Shown here: piece by piece, positions 10,568 to 22,237 of the stretch
How positions within the stretch are numbered: the stretch's first letter is position 1
Layout: the number at the start of each line of letters is the position of its first letter
NCBI GenBank assembly: GCA_043228905.1
Contig: JBHGNT010000021.1
Span: forward strand, 6,758,001 to 6,822,000
From: Azolla caroliniana
Lineage: Eukaryota > Polypodiophyta
Reading direction: 5' to 3'
DNA: 64,000 bases
Translations under genes and position numbers: made by a program
Notes under the pieces: generated by a model
Seen by the model: the letters and a program-made list of their open reading frames with translations, nothing else
What the model was told of the DNA's origin: nothing
Databases searched by the model: none

Positions 10568-13537
10568 GTGAAAGCAAGGAGCGAAAAGGTACGTAGTGGG
10601 CATTTAAGAGCCGCCACGTTACTTAATACTAAATTGGTACACGACGTGCGCATGCTCGGAAAAGGCGCCAAGACGCACAGAGAAAAAGCAGAACGCATGG
10701 AGACCTTTTCATTTCGCGAGCCAAGAAGCACAGAAGCACCAAGGCAATGGAAGCTTATCAGACGCGAACCTGCACTCAGAGAACCCCCACGTTCGGAACT
10801 CTCTCTCTCTCGCTCTCACTCTCATCACCACTCTACCTCGCCGTCTTTCCTCGACCTCGAAGCAGACATGGACCCACAAACGCTGTCGGAAGCGGCCAGG
10901 AAATGGCTCAGGCAACACGGACTGGATGGGTTCCTGACCATCATGGAGGCACCACCGCACAAAGAAGCCGACCGGGTCATCAAGGAGCTCGACACAGAAG
11001 TCATCACCGAGGAAGCGATCCGTGCGCTAACAGGCCTTCCGGAGGGAGGTATTTTTCAGATCGATAACCCAACCTCGGAGCAACTCATCCAATATTTCGG
11101 TGAGTACTCTCTAGCCGGCAAAGGCTATCGAACGCAGGGCGGCGAAGATCCGCTATTCAGGGAGATAGCTCGAGTGCTCCATGAGTACGGCCACGTGTAC
11201 CCCCGACCCCCTGTCATGCCAAAAAATCGGGTAGGGATGATCATAGCCACCTATGAAGGGATCAAGGTGGACTGGCCGGTGTTGATTGCAGACGGTTTGT
11301 GCGCGGCAATCGACATGGTACGAGGAAAGGACGGCAAGGAGGGCCGGAAGCTGTGGCATGCCGTAGCTCAGTGGATAACATTGCTCGAGCCGCCGGTCGA
11401 GACCGTTCAGCCAAAGAAGCGGCCAAGATTATCGGAAGGAAGCACCTCGAAGCCCGCGTCCAAACGACAGCAACTGCTGGCGTCGAAGGCGACGAAAGGG
11501 AAGAAACGGCTCCCAGAACCGGAGGAGGTGTCACCGGTCCTACCTGTTAAGATAACCATACGGGGATCGGGACAGAAGGAACCGGAACCCTTGACGGCAC
11601 AGATACATGCCGTTACCCAGGAAGAGGAAACGGAGGAGCCAGTAGAGCACCTCCAACGACGGTCAAGAAGTAGGACCGTCGGGACAGCGGGGGAGCGTTC
11701 GGACCCGCAAAAGGAAGAAACGCCCCCAACTCAACCTGAGCAAACCGCAAGGGAGGAACCGGAACCAGTGCGTATAGAACCAGCCTTGTCGACTTCTATA
11801 CAAGAAGTCATTCCAACGGCTCCGGAGACGGCGAGAACCGAAACTCAACAGCCGGCGAGCCCAGGCAGCGCACACAGCGGCCAAGGAGTAGAACCAGAAC
11901 GGCAGATACAGGCACTCAGGCCAGACAATTTCACAGTGAACGAGCCGACCCGACCAGTACAGCAGCAAGGCACCAGTAGCATGTGGCTACGGTGGGTAGG
12001 CGAGCAGATCGCCGGAGCGGTCGAGTACATAGAGGCGGAGGAGAGAGCGCACCACGAACGGTTGCTCGTCACAACCGTAGATCTAGAGACGGCCCGGTCC
12101 AGAATCCGGAGCCTTGAACAAGACTTGGACAGGGTCACAAGGGAAATGGCTCAATTGGCTTTGACAACACAAGTCCAAGCACCGGTGACTTCGGGCAATG
12201 TACAGAATAAAGCGTCAGATCAACCTGTACATAGCAATCAGACCCCGGCAACGGAAACCGTTCCGGAGAGAAATGCGGCACAAGCCCAAGAGCTTGCGGA
12301 CTTAAAGGATGAGCTAGCTGCCCAAGAAGCGCTGAGGAGCCGCGAAAGAGAGTTGAAGACGGTAGCGGAGGCAGAACTTAAAAAGACTGCTGAGAATCTA
12401 CGTCGGGCCGAGGAGAGCTTACGAAAAGGCCACCAAGCGTACGACCGGCTCAAGGAGGAGAGGGAGAAAATGCTGCAAGAGAAGGACAGGTTCCGGAGAA
12501 ACGCCGAAACAGAAGTAGAGCGCCTGAAAGAGGAACTTCGGCAGCTAAAGGACCGGGAGGACCGGAACCATCGCCAGATCAACGGCAAGCTCAAACAAAA
12601 AACGGAGGAATTTGAGCACTTGCACCAGGAGTATAAACGGTTGCAAACGGAGCACAAGGAACGGACGGATGAGCTCCGGCAAGCAGTTGATCGGACCGCA
12701 ACGGCATACGCTAATGAACAAGCGGAAACCAGAAGACGGTTGGAAGAGGCGGAGAAGGTTCGGACAGAGCTCCTCAGGCAACAGCAGGCGGAAAAAGAAA
12801 GAGCGGCGGAGGTACTGTAGAGGTTGCAAACAACATATCAAGGGCAGCTGACGCGCTACAGAGAGCAGGCGGAGGATACGGCTAATCTCATCAAGCAGTT
12901 GAAGGAGGAACGACAAGTTGTGGAAAGTAGAGCGCAAATGGGAGCAAGTCGCATCCAGGATATCATGCGGGCCTGGTTGAACCAGACCAAGAGCTTGATT
13001 GACAACGGTTCCGTCAAATGGTGGACCAAGTGGGCCACGAACGCGGCGGAACTCCAATTGCTCCGGGCCGACGTAGAGAACCGGCGGAAGGAGGGAGATG
13101 ATTGCTATATGCTGACTTCCGAAGACTTCACCGGCATAAGAGATGAGCTGGCCGAAGACTTTCAAGCCTTGGCAGAGGACCAACTAGGGCAAGTCCGGCA
13201 ACTTGTAGCTCAGCTGGACGACGACAGGCTGGAGGCGCAGATCCAGTTTGAAAGCTATGAGAGGTCCCGGATCCGGGAAGAGAAAGAACGAGAACCGGTT
13301 ACGGTCAACCTCAGTGATGAGGAACCGTTACTGGAAGGAGACCGGACCGGAAGCAGTCAAACGGGGATGCCGGAGTCAGAGAAACAAACGGAGCAGCCGC
13401 CTATAGAGCAGCCGGAGTAGTCTCAGTCCCAACCGCAACCACAGTAGCAGCAGCAAGCACAGCCGCAACAACCACAACCGGAAGAACAATTGGAAACTCT
13501 GGAACAAAGTATTTTGGACAATTTGGGTGAACAATGA
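10568..13537 (+). pseudogene. ORF2 of element A: sense coiled-coil protein, three internal TAGs
   Basis: One frame runs 10568-13537, interrupted only by TAG at 12818, 13418 and 13445; the likely start is ATG 10868 (MDPQTLSEAARKWL). From that start, residues 1-175 form a compact domain with ALTGLPEGGIF and VDWPVLIADGLCAAID. A Pro/Glu/Thr-rich linker follows. A WLRWVGEQIAGAVEYIEAEE segment (~371) leads into long heptad-rich coiled coils (~395-690). Then come AWLNQTKSL...KWWTKWA, an acidic stretch and a Gln-rich tail. No signal peptide or transmembrane segment is seen, so it is not an envelope protein. The same protein is encoded by element G, which has Gln at the first TAG position; the other two lie in Gln-rich context. 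CAG-to-TAG decay is therefore likely, and readthrough is the alternative. The N-terminal domain loosely recalls the plant 'putative transposon protein' domains of Tat elements, but I cannot assign it. Confidence 0.8.
10826..10869 (+). promoter_or_regulatory. Pyrimidine tract and AG just before the likely ORF2 start
   Basis: A CT-rich stretch (about 10799-10860) ends in GAAGCAG, immediately followed by ACATGGACCC. This looks like a 3' splice site placed to bring the ATG at 10868 to the front of a subgenomic RNA, as is known for env-position genes. This is inference; no donor site was established. Confidence 0.35.
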
Positions 13538-13570
13538 AGGGGCCGAGAAGGGTTCGACGTACAAGGTACT

Positions 13571-13589
13571 GTCCCACGGGCGTGCCATG
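13571..13589 (+). other. Conserved GTCCCACGGGCGTGCCAT motif before 3' LTR of A
   Basis: The bases just upstream of the 3' LTR are not a polypurine tract but a GC-rich motif with CACG/CGTG symmetry. The same motif precedes the LTR of G (minus strand, 29742-29760) and an internal TGTTATC in H (28973-28992). Confidence 0.55.
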
Positions 13590-14008
13590 TGTTACCGACC
13601 GGCAAGGAGTCCAAAATACGGAGTGAAGGAATTAATTAAGTATGGTTGTAAATAAGCATAGTGTGGACGGACGGACTGGAAACGGTATGCCGTTCCAGAT
13701 CTGGACGGATCCCGAATAGGTGCGATAGGCACCGTTTTGTACTACGGGCCGGAAACCTATTTAAAGGCCCGGACCCCATTGTAATCGCAGCGGATAATTA
13801 ATAGAGCGTATGGTGTTTATACTTCTGTGTTGATTTCCGTTCTGTAATTACTGTTATATCTTACGCGTGTAATTAACAAAAGCGCTCTAATCGTGTAACC
13901 TACTTAAGTCGGTGTAATCGTTGAGTCATAATCCTATGCCGTAATCACCCTTTGGTGAAGTGTCTCCGTGACACCTTGTGTTAGGCCTTGTCCGGTCAGA
14001 GAACAACA
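13590..14008 (+). repeat. 3' LTR of element A
   Basis: 419 bp, TGTTACCGACC...GAACAACA, nearly identical to 4163-4581, and followed by the duplicated AATTA. Confidence 0.93.
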
Positions 14009-14203
14009 AATTAAAGTAAGAATTACACAAAATCCATAAGTATTACTAACTCCCAAAATTGCGGTCTGCCCCTCTAGGAAAATAGGCTTCTATTAATAGG
14101 AATCATTGGAATGTCAAACGTTCACTAATTGAATCGTTTGCACTTCCAAGGTTCTTTATTTATAACAGTTTCTATATTTTAGGTATACCTAACGGATGTT
14201 ACA

Positions 14204-14470
14204 CTATATGCATACAAATACAAATATATTTTTTATATAATACATATTTTGGGATATAAACAATAATATTGTATAAATTAAATTTTTCATGTATATGATA
14301 ATTACTAGTGTGTGATATATCAATATAATGTATATAATATTAATATATATTTTTATTGTACATTAGATTGAGGGAGCTTATGTATATAGTGGCATTTATC
14401 ATTTGTTTCAAGCTCTTATATTAGCCAAAGCACATGATTTAGAGACCTTTGTTTGGATCTTAAGTCAAGA
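14204..14470. other. AT-rich spacer, no gene seen
   Basis: Very AT-rich sequence with TATATAATA-type runs between the outer end of element B's LTR and the DUF7869-type gene. I see no open frame or repeat structure in it. Confidence 0.5.
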
Positions 14471-14474
14471 GTGA

Positions 14475-16924
14475 AAACGCATCGTTTTCGGTTGAAGAGT
14501 ATTGTTTGTCGACAGAATCATCATTTTTTGTCGAAGAATATTGTGTGAGCTCATCTTCTCCTATACCTCCTGTGAATAACGACTCATGTGAAGAGTTCTT
14601 GGTTGATATATGACTACAATAAAGATACAAATGATGAAGGTAATGCCAATGAAACATCGGAGATCATGAGGGGTCAAGCTAACAACAACATAATTGTCTC
14701 TAATGTGGTTACACCTAATTCTAGTCAAGAAACGCAATCGGCAAACCCTATGCAAATAAGGAGAATCTCAAGTAGAATACGTTGGGCAAAATTTAACTTG
14801 GTGACATAAGATAAGCAACTTGATTTTGATGTCAACAAAACATGTTGTGCCCGTGGATGTATGTCTATGATTGGAAAGGAAAAGTTGCGTGAATTAAGGC
14901 ATTACTATTTTTCGATGATTAGTGATGAGCAGGACACTTACCTCGGCTCACATATGCAATTGGTGTCTGAAAAATCTTTGGTAATCAAAGTATCATTCGA
15001 GTATTATATCTTTTATGCGCAACAATTATGTAGAGTGGCATTCAAAATTGCGTTATGTGTTAGTAACATGCGGCCACATAGAGTACAACAACGTCTTCTT
15101 GGTGGGGATCTCATTGTCAATTGTAAAGATGTTCCGAGTATGAAAGGTGCAATTGAAAGACATGCTATTGGTTGGATGAAAATTTACTTCAAGCTAAATT
15201 GTGAAGTAATGCCTACTACATGTAGGATCCACCTCTCTGATAATTACACACGTTAGGAAGTTTATGATGTCTATCGATCAGAAATGCTATTATCAAGTGA
15301 TAAATACATCACATACAACCAGTTCACAAGATTGTGGAGAACATGGTTTACAAATGTTATTATTCCGCGAAAAGTACGCATGGGGTATTGTTCGATTTGT
15401 GCAAACCTTAAAAGTATAGCTAAAGCTGTGAAGACAACAATGGAAAAGGACATGAGTAAGAAGTTACTACAGGATCATCGTGAAGCACAATCGTTAGAAC
15501 AAAAGAAGGTCATGTGTCATAGAGAGAAGTGTTTGAGTGCCGAACAATACATGTGCTTAATGATCGATGGCATGGACCAAAAGAAGACGTGTGTACCTCA
15601 TATCCGGAGGTTTCCCAAAGACATCAATGATGAGTGCCTTGTTCAAATGCGCTTGGTGGGATGCTTGGCTTATAATAGGTCTATTAGACCTCATGTCTTC
15701 ATTACATACCCCAATGTTCACAATGACCCTAACCTAACAGTTACAGTGATTTGTCGGGTTTTGATGTCTTAGGGCCAGCCGTTCCCCCTGCTCAACATTA
15801 AATTGGACAATACTGCTAGAGAGAAGAAAAATGTAACTATCTTCAGATATTAAGTATGTTGGCCAACCAAGGATTGTTTAGAAAAGTGAAAGTCAATTTT
15901 CTTTTGATTGGCCACACACATGATCATATAGATCATATGTTTAGCACATTCTCTAGACAGTTGTCTCGGCATAATGTTTTCACATTACCGAAACTATTTG
16001 ATGTCATTTGTGATGCATACACACCACGACCAAAACTATTACACTTGAAGGAGATATATGACATCAAGAGATATATATCATATGGGGGGCATGGGAATGA
16101 TCAAGTGCTTGCCCAGTTAAACAATATATGCTTCAATCTTCTTCTTTTTTTATATAAAGAAAAATGATACAAGTGGTTCTACGCTTTTGAATGCCATGCA
16201 GTATTCATCTTCGACAAAATGGGAACCTGAAGGTGGTTGCCAGTTCTTACTTTGTATGCCGAGTACAATAGTCTATGGAACTAAACAAATGCCAATTGAG
16301 ACGAAAGGACAGTTGCATAGTGAGTTGTTAGAAGAACAAAAACACTTATGGCTCCAACCCATAATAGAAAAAAGGAAGCATATTGAAGCCGCAAAGAAAT
16401 ATGCTGCACAACAAGACACGTCATGGTGGGATGTGTTTTTTAGTGATCAGAAAGGAATTATTGACAATTGTGTATATGATGATAATTGAACTTTGGAAAT
16501 GTCATTCACATGGTCGCTACAACATGATCGTGTAAATAAATCTCTGGAGCAAGCAACTAATGCGATTAATGATAGTTTGGTCCATCTACAACAAAGACAC
16601 ATCTATGTGGGACCATGGATGACCAAAGCAGCTGAAGCTAGATGGCAAGGCAATTTGCAAGAGCTTGCGGTGGGGATGTTGCAAGAGCTCGCAGTGGGGA
16701 TGTTGATTGCAACACCTGTTGATGACAATGAAGAAGGCCACCAATTTTGGATCGGTAAAATTCTAGAGGTGTTGATGCATGAAATAGAAAACACGATCAA
16801 GTCTATAAAAATGCATTGGTACAACACTAGAAGCCAAAATGCTTTTATGGATAAGTATACATTGGAGATGATGGAATGCCTGACGACAAGGGGAAGTAGG
16901 AAGAGGAAGCGAAACATTCATAAC
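14475..16924 (+). pseudogene. Decayed DUF7869-type gene, 5' and central part
   Basis: Several plus-strand frames together resemble one protein of the family I recognise as DUF7869. They include a Ser/Glu-rich N-terminus (14475-14810), a Cys motif KTCCARGC followed by ELRHYYFS...EQDTYL (14833-14960), YMCLMIDGMDQKK (about 15548-15590), a LDNTAREKKN segment (about 15796-15825), and the diagnostic GHTHDHIDHMFSTFSR (about 15908-15960). A C-terminal region reaches 16924. At least four frame breaks or stops separate the pieces. The ordered motifs with Asp in each (IDG, DN, HTHxHID) resemble an RNase H-like catalytic fold, but that is speculation. The gene continues in frame at 24827 once copia element E is removed. 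The family's role is not known to me. Confidence 0.6.
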
Positions 16925-17321
16925 TGTTGAGCGGCAAGCTCAACCGGACCCGGATCGGCTGAATAAGCCGGAGCCGGTAAGCGAGACGGATCGGGCGAAA
17001 CGGATCGGTATTACGGTGAGCAACCGAACCGACAAGCAGTGGAGGCCGGGTGCAATCCGTAACCGGAAGTCCAATCGGAAGCCTAGTATAGGATAGACTA
17101 CTAGGTAGCTATAGTCTCATAGTAAGTGTCAGATGCTCGTGTGAGCATTGAAGTACATGGTACTTCTGTCAGTCCCAAGAGGACTTGTATAAATAGTGCT
17201 ACTTAGCACAGTGTGTGTACAGAGTTTTGATATAATTTTGAAATTGTGTTCTGCTCTCTCTCTCTCTCTCTCTCTCTGTGTTGTTCTCTGTTTTACGCTT
17301 CCGCAAACACTTACGTTCACA
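16925..17321 (+). repeat. 5' LTR of copia element E
   Basis: 397 bp. TATAAATA lies at 17188-17195, and a (CT)n tract at about 17255-17278 sits downstream near U5. It ends GTTCACA, immediately before the PBS. Confidence 0.92.
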
Positions 17322-17333
17322 TGGTATCAGAGC
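17322..17333 (+). other. Primer-binding site of element E
   Basis: TGGTATCAGAGC is the standard complement of the 3' end of plant initiator tRNA-Met and directly abuts the LTR. Confidence 0.9.
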
Positions 17334-17415
17334 GCGAGGGTTGAGAACCTCTGCTGCAAACATTTACTCTTGAGAAGAAAACCCTAACAGGTCGAAAACA
17401 GACACAGTAGAAGAC

Positions 17416-20400
17416 ATGGATAGAGGCATGGCTACGTCGCTCCCGGTGGAGAAGCTCGACAGGAGCAACTACGCATCCTGGTCTTACAAGATGCACCAAT
17501 ACCTGCTTGGACACGGGTACTGGAGTTATGTCGAAGGAGCGAATGATGCGGCGCCCGACTCGGCACACAAGGACTTCCCGGTATGGGAACAGGCGGCAAG
17601 CAGGGTGATGTACTGCTTCGCGTCCAGTGTCGGCGATCAGCTGCTCAGCCACATCCGTGATGCCAAGACATCGAAGGATGCTTGGGGGAACCTGAAAAAG
17701 CTTTTCGCCGCAAGCACCACTGCCCGGAAGCTACAACTCAGACAGGAGTTGAGCAATGTTCGACAGAAGAACATGTCCGTGGCAGACTACACGGGCCGGA
17801 TAAAGGAAATCTGCGACTCGCTCGCCTCTATCAATGTTACCGTAGAGGAAGACGAGATGGTGCAAGTATGTCTCGGAGGCCTAGCATCCAAGTTCGGAGC
17901 GTTCCGGACTGCGGTGTGTACAAGGGAGAATACCCCCTCATTCTTCGACTTACAGTCGATGCTCCTTGTAGAGGAGAACCACGCCGGTGCATCTACCAGT
18001 GCATCCCCGGACAACCAAATGTTGTACATGGGAACGGATCGGCTCCGTGGGCATGGTGGAAGAGGTGGGTCGACAGGCAATGGAGGTGGCCGGCAAGAGC
18101 AGGAACGGAGGCACTATGAGTGTGCCGACAACAATTCCGGGACTTCCACAAGCAGGGGGAGTCAAGGCGGTGCCGGAGGCCGGCAAGACAAATCCGCTAT
18201 GGAATGCTGGTACTGTGGCAAAAAAGGCCACAGGGAAAGCGAGTGCTGGAGAAAGCGTGCCAATTCGGACAAATCCGGATCCGGCAAGACCGGTAAGGGT
18301 GGCCGGCAAAACTCGCACTATGCAAACGGATCAGGAGGATCCGGAACCGGAAAGGCCGGTAAGGGGCCAGCCTTGGTGATGAATCACAAGGCAAACTCAA
18401 TGAAGAAGACCACTTCCAAAACGGAGGAAGTGTGGTATGTTGATTCCGGCGCGTCGAACCACATGACGAGTCACAAAGAGTGGTTCTCGTTTCTGGAGAA
18501 ACCGGATCAACCAGGAGTAGTCGAAACCGGAGACGACACTCCTCACCCAATCGTGCACGTCGGAGAAGTCCCTCTGAGCCACGTCGGACAGAAAGGGAAG
18601 CTGATGAACGTATTACACGTTCCGACAATCACGAAGAACCCGGTGTCTGTCGGTCATATTGTCGACCAAGGGATGCAGGTGCGGTTTACGCACCTCGGGT
18701 GCTTCATTGAGGACGAGGGCGAAGTCATTGTGCAAGGGCGGAGAGACTGGAGGATGTTTATCCTCAACACCAATGACTTTGGCACCGCTATGTTCGCGAA
18801 TCGACAGAAGGTCGAGTCGGACATCGACCTGTGGCACAAGCGGATAGGCCACGTCAACTACCGGAGGCTTCAAGACCTGCAAACGAAACAAGTCGTTGTC
18901 GGTTTGCCGAAGTTCAGCGGCCGGAGAGCCGAAATTTGTGAAGCCTGCCAACTTGGGAAGCAACACCGGCTTCCATTCCCCACCGAATGGAACCGGAGCC
19001 GTAACAAGCTCGATCTCATCCATTCGGATGTGTGGGGACCGGCACAAAGTGTAAGCCTTGGCGGGAGCCGGTACTTCGTCTCCTTCATCGACGACTATAC
19101 TCGACATACTTGGATCTACCTCATTGAGCGGAAGAGCGAAGTCTTCGACTGTTTCCGGAGCCTCTAGAAGATGGTGGAACGGGAATCGGAGAGGAAGATC
19201 AAATGCCTTCGGTCGGATGGCGGAAAGGAATATTTTTCTGGCCAATTCACTAGTTATCTGCAGCAGAAGGGCATTCGGCGAGAGTTCAGCTCCAGATACA
19301 CACCGGAGCAAAACGGTGTGGCCGAAAGGATGAACAGGACACTCGTAGAAGCGGCAAGGGCAATGCTGGAGGAGAAGAGCATGCCTCGGTTCTACTGGGC
19401 GGAGGCGGTCCGGACGGCCGTCTACACACAAAACCGCATTGGTGACAAGGTGTCAGCTCATGAGCTGTATTTCGGACGCAAGCCGAACTTAGGACACCTT
19501 CGGATATTCGGCAGCATAGCGTATGTGCATGTGTCGGATCAGAAGCGGAGAAAGCTGGATGCAAAATCGGAAAAATGCATCCTAGTCGGCTATGCTCAAG
19601 AGCAAAAGGGGTATAAGTGCTATAACCCCCAGACGAAGGAAGTCCGAGTTAGCCGGGATGTCGAGTTCGATGAATCGGCATCCTGGTACTCCGTACCGAC
19701 TCCAACTTCCGATCGCGACCCAATGTCGGAAGATCAGGCCAGTGAGCCTGAATCAGCCCTGGCAGAGGATGATGAAGCCGGGACTCAAGATGAGAGTCCG
19801 GAATCATTACGGTTGAGTGGACCGAACGAGCGACTGAGTCAGTTGGACCAGTCGGATGAAGAGACGGCAAGTGGTGGAGACTCTTCCGTGCTCTCCCCGC
19901 GCAAGGAACCGAGGAAACGGTTCACGCGCAAAGAGAAGGGGAAGAGGAAGATGCCGGAATTCGAAACCGGCAACGATGAGTAGGATCGGTGCGTATCCGA
20001 CTCCGGACAAGAGAAAGGCGGATCTTCGACAACGAAGACCGAACTGGCCAAGAAGGGCCTCAAATCAGGTGACGGTGCGTTGCGCCGATCAACCCGTCAG
20101 AAGGATCCCGTCATGCGGTACGGGTACAATGAATACATGGCGCATCATTATGCGTACATGACTAAGGTAACAGAAGTGCGTGAGCCGGAGAGCTACGCAG
20201 AAGCGGCAAAGGACGCAAATTGGCGTGCCGCTATGGACGAAGAAATGTGGGCACTCGATGCCAACGAAACTTGGGACCTAGTTGATCCTCCCCGTCACTG
20301 TAAACCGATCGGATGCAAGTGGGTGTACAAGGTCAAGTACAACGCCGACGGTTCTATTAACCGGTACAAATCCCGGTTAGTGGCGAAGGGATACGCGCAG

Positions 20401-21959
20401 ACCCACGGAATCGACTACGACGAGACCTTCGCTCCTGTGGCGAAGAGGGCGACGGTTCGTGTGGTACTGGCGGTTGCTGCGGCAAGGGGGTGGCATCTTC
20501 ACCAGATGGATGTGAAGAACGCCTTCCTTCAAGGTGAGCTTGAAGAAGAAGTCTTTATGACTCAGCCCCCCGGATTTCCATCAGAGATGAACAAGTCGGC
20601 GGTATGCCGACTGAAGAAGTCGCTTTACGGCTTGAAGCAAGCCCCCCGAGCTTGGAACGCAAAGATCACGCACCGGTTGCGTAAGCTGGGGTTTGCTGTC
20701 TCTAAGTCTGACTCTTCGTTGTTCATCCGGCAAGGCTCTGACGGTCCGCTATGTATACTCTTGTATGTGGATGATTTAGTCATCACCGGACCGGATCTTC
20801 TCGAAATTAACCGCGTCAAGTCCCAGTTGTCGGACGCATTCAAAATGAAGGACCTGGGGGACCTTCATTATTTTCTTGGGATCGAAGTGATCCGGACCTC
20901 CGACGGCATATTGCTCTCACAATGACATTACGTGTTGAATATGCTGTATAAGTTCGGCATGACGGATTGCCGACTTGTCTCCACACCCCTAGACCGGAAC
21001 CAGAAGCTCTGTCCCACCATACTGGCGAGGTATACCCGAAGAGCTTGTCGGTTACACACTGGGCCGGCGATGCGTCTGATCGCCGCTCCACTTCCGGATA
21101 CATGTTCTCCATAGGTAGCGCGGCCGTTGCGTGGAGCAGCAAGAAGCAGCCCACAGTGGCTTTGTCAAGCACTGAGGCTGAGTACCGGGCCGCTACCGTT
21201 GCCACTTGTGAAGCCATCTGGCTTCGGCGACTGCTGCGAGACTTGTGGATCGAGGTACCGACCCCGATCCCGATTTACTGCGATAACATGAGCAGCCTGC
21301 AGCTCGCTAGGAACCCTGTGTTCCATGCTCGCACAAAGCACATCGAGGTGCACTATCACTTCGTGCATGAGCGGGTCCTGAGCGGTGAAGTTGACCTACG
21401 GTATGTTCATACGGATCGGCAAGTTGCCGACATCTTCACCAAGCCGCTCGAATCAGACAAGTTGCAGCACTTTACCAACATGCTTGGTATTCAGCATCTC
21501 GACGTGCCGCACTTGAGGGGGAGAAGCAAGGGCAAAGTCTCTACCGAAAAGGGCAAAGGCCAAAAAATTGTTGAACCCATCGGTAAGAGGAGAGCCGGAA
21601 GAAGAGGAGACAAGAAGATGAAGGAAGCCGAGTCGACGAAGGAAGTCGACACATCCGAACAGGTCGGAGCAAGCGGCTGTGAAGAAGAGCTGTGCACTCA
21701 GGAAGAGAAGTGCATGTTGTGCGGAGGTCATCACGACGGTACTGACCATGATGCAGAGTCGAATGAAGAATTCGATTTCGGTTCACCGGCTGAAGAAGCT
21801 GAGGGAAGCATGGAGAAGGCCAAGACTCGGAAGTGGTCCGATGTGGTGAGAGGCCTGATGCCGGAAGTCGAATCGGAGTGTACCGATTCGGACAAGAGCT
21901 GGAACGAGTCGGAGACAGCTGACTCGGATCAACAGATGGATCTGGATGAGTCGGATTGA
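17416..21959 (+). pseudogene. Copia Gag-Pol of element E, stops and one deletion
   Basis: Starts at ATG 17416. Gag has the usual LDRSNYASWSYKMHQYL opening and a CCHC knuckle CWYCGKKGHRESEC (18208). Protease WYVDSGASNHM (18433), GAG-pre-integrase DLWHKRIGHVNY (18827), integrase (SDVWGPAQ, FIDDYT, RSDGGKEYF, PEQNGVAERMNRTL), RT with LYVDDLVITG (20761) and RNase H with LSSTEAEYRA (21165) follow. From 17416 to about 21030 one frame is kept, broken only by TAG 19165, TAG 19981 and TGA 20923; TGA 20923 sits where Arg is expected (CGA). Near 21035 the frame shifts and the RT-RNase H connection is missing (roughly 70 codons against copia norms). After RNase H an unusual acidic tail of about 145 residues runs to 21959, with CMLCGGHHDGTDHD. 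Confidence 0.88.
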
Positions 21960-22237
21960 CTGAAGGCCAAGGGGACACGGACACAGCGGAAGTCGATGCC
22001 ATCGTGGGAGAACCGACGGATTGGCAAGCACCGGAGTCACAACAACGTGAGTGCTGAGATGGGCCTATTGAGCAGACATGTCGACCGAGAGGGTCGAGGC
22101 GCGCAGAACCAAAGGGGTCGCGACAAACGGGAGGGGACCGGACGAGGAGCGCGAGCAAGGCGGAGTGACGCCAGGAGAAGTCGGTTGGAAGAACCGACTG
22201 CCACAGAGGTCGACACTACGACCCCACCTCAGGTTGA

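Larger units (their letters stand above)
4163..14008 (+). mobile_element. Element A: near-intact Ty3 retrotransposon with an extra sense ORF
   Basis: A 9.8-kb element with two 419-bp LTRs, an exact 5-bp duplication, a one-frame gag-pol of 1948 codons and a second 990-codon frame between pol and the 3' LTR. By eye the LTRs differ at about four positions, so the insertion is recent. It sits inside the 5' LTR of element B in opposite orientation. Its gag, protease and PBS context closely match element J, so A and J belong to one lineage. The gag-pol organisation and TTTTGGCGACC PBS context are Tat/Athila-like. Whether this copy can still move depends on whether the interrupted second ORF is needed. 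Confidence 0.92.
4158..14013. other. Target-site duplication AATTA around element A
   Basis: AATTA at 4158-4162 and again at 14009-14013 flank the two LTR ends exactly. This identifies one integration event and fixes element A at 4163-14008. Confidence 0.9.
4116..14203 (-). repeat. 5' LTR of element B, split by element A
   Basis: The minus-strand LTR starts TGTAACATCC (plus-strand end at 14203), has a TATAAATA box near 14157-14164, and ends TGGTAACA at 4116, directly before the PBS. It lies in two parts, 4116-4162 and 14009-14203. Element A sits between them with the duplication AATTA on each side. Rejoined, it would be about 235 bp. The outer end at 14203 is inferred from TG...CA only. Confidence 0.55.

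Noticed and set aside
10568-13537. Envelope gene of an endogenous retrovirus
   Set aside because: Position fits, but there is no signal peptide, transmembrane helix or furin-like site, and the protein is dominated by soluble coiled coil.
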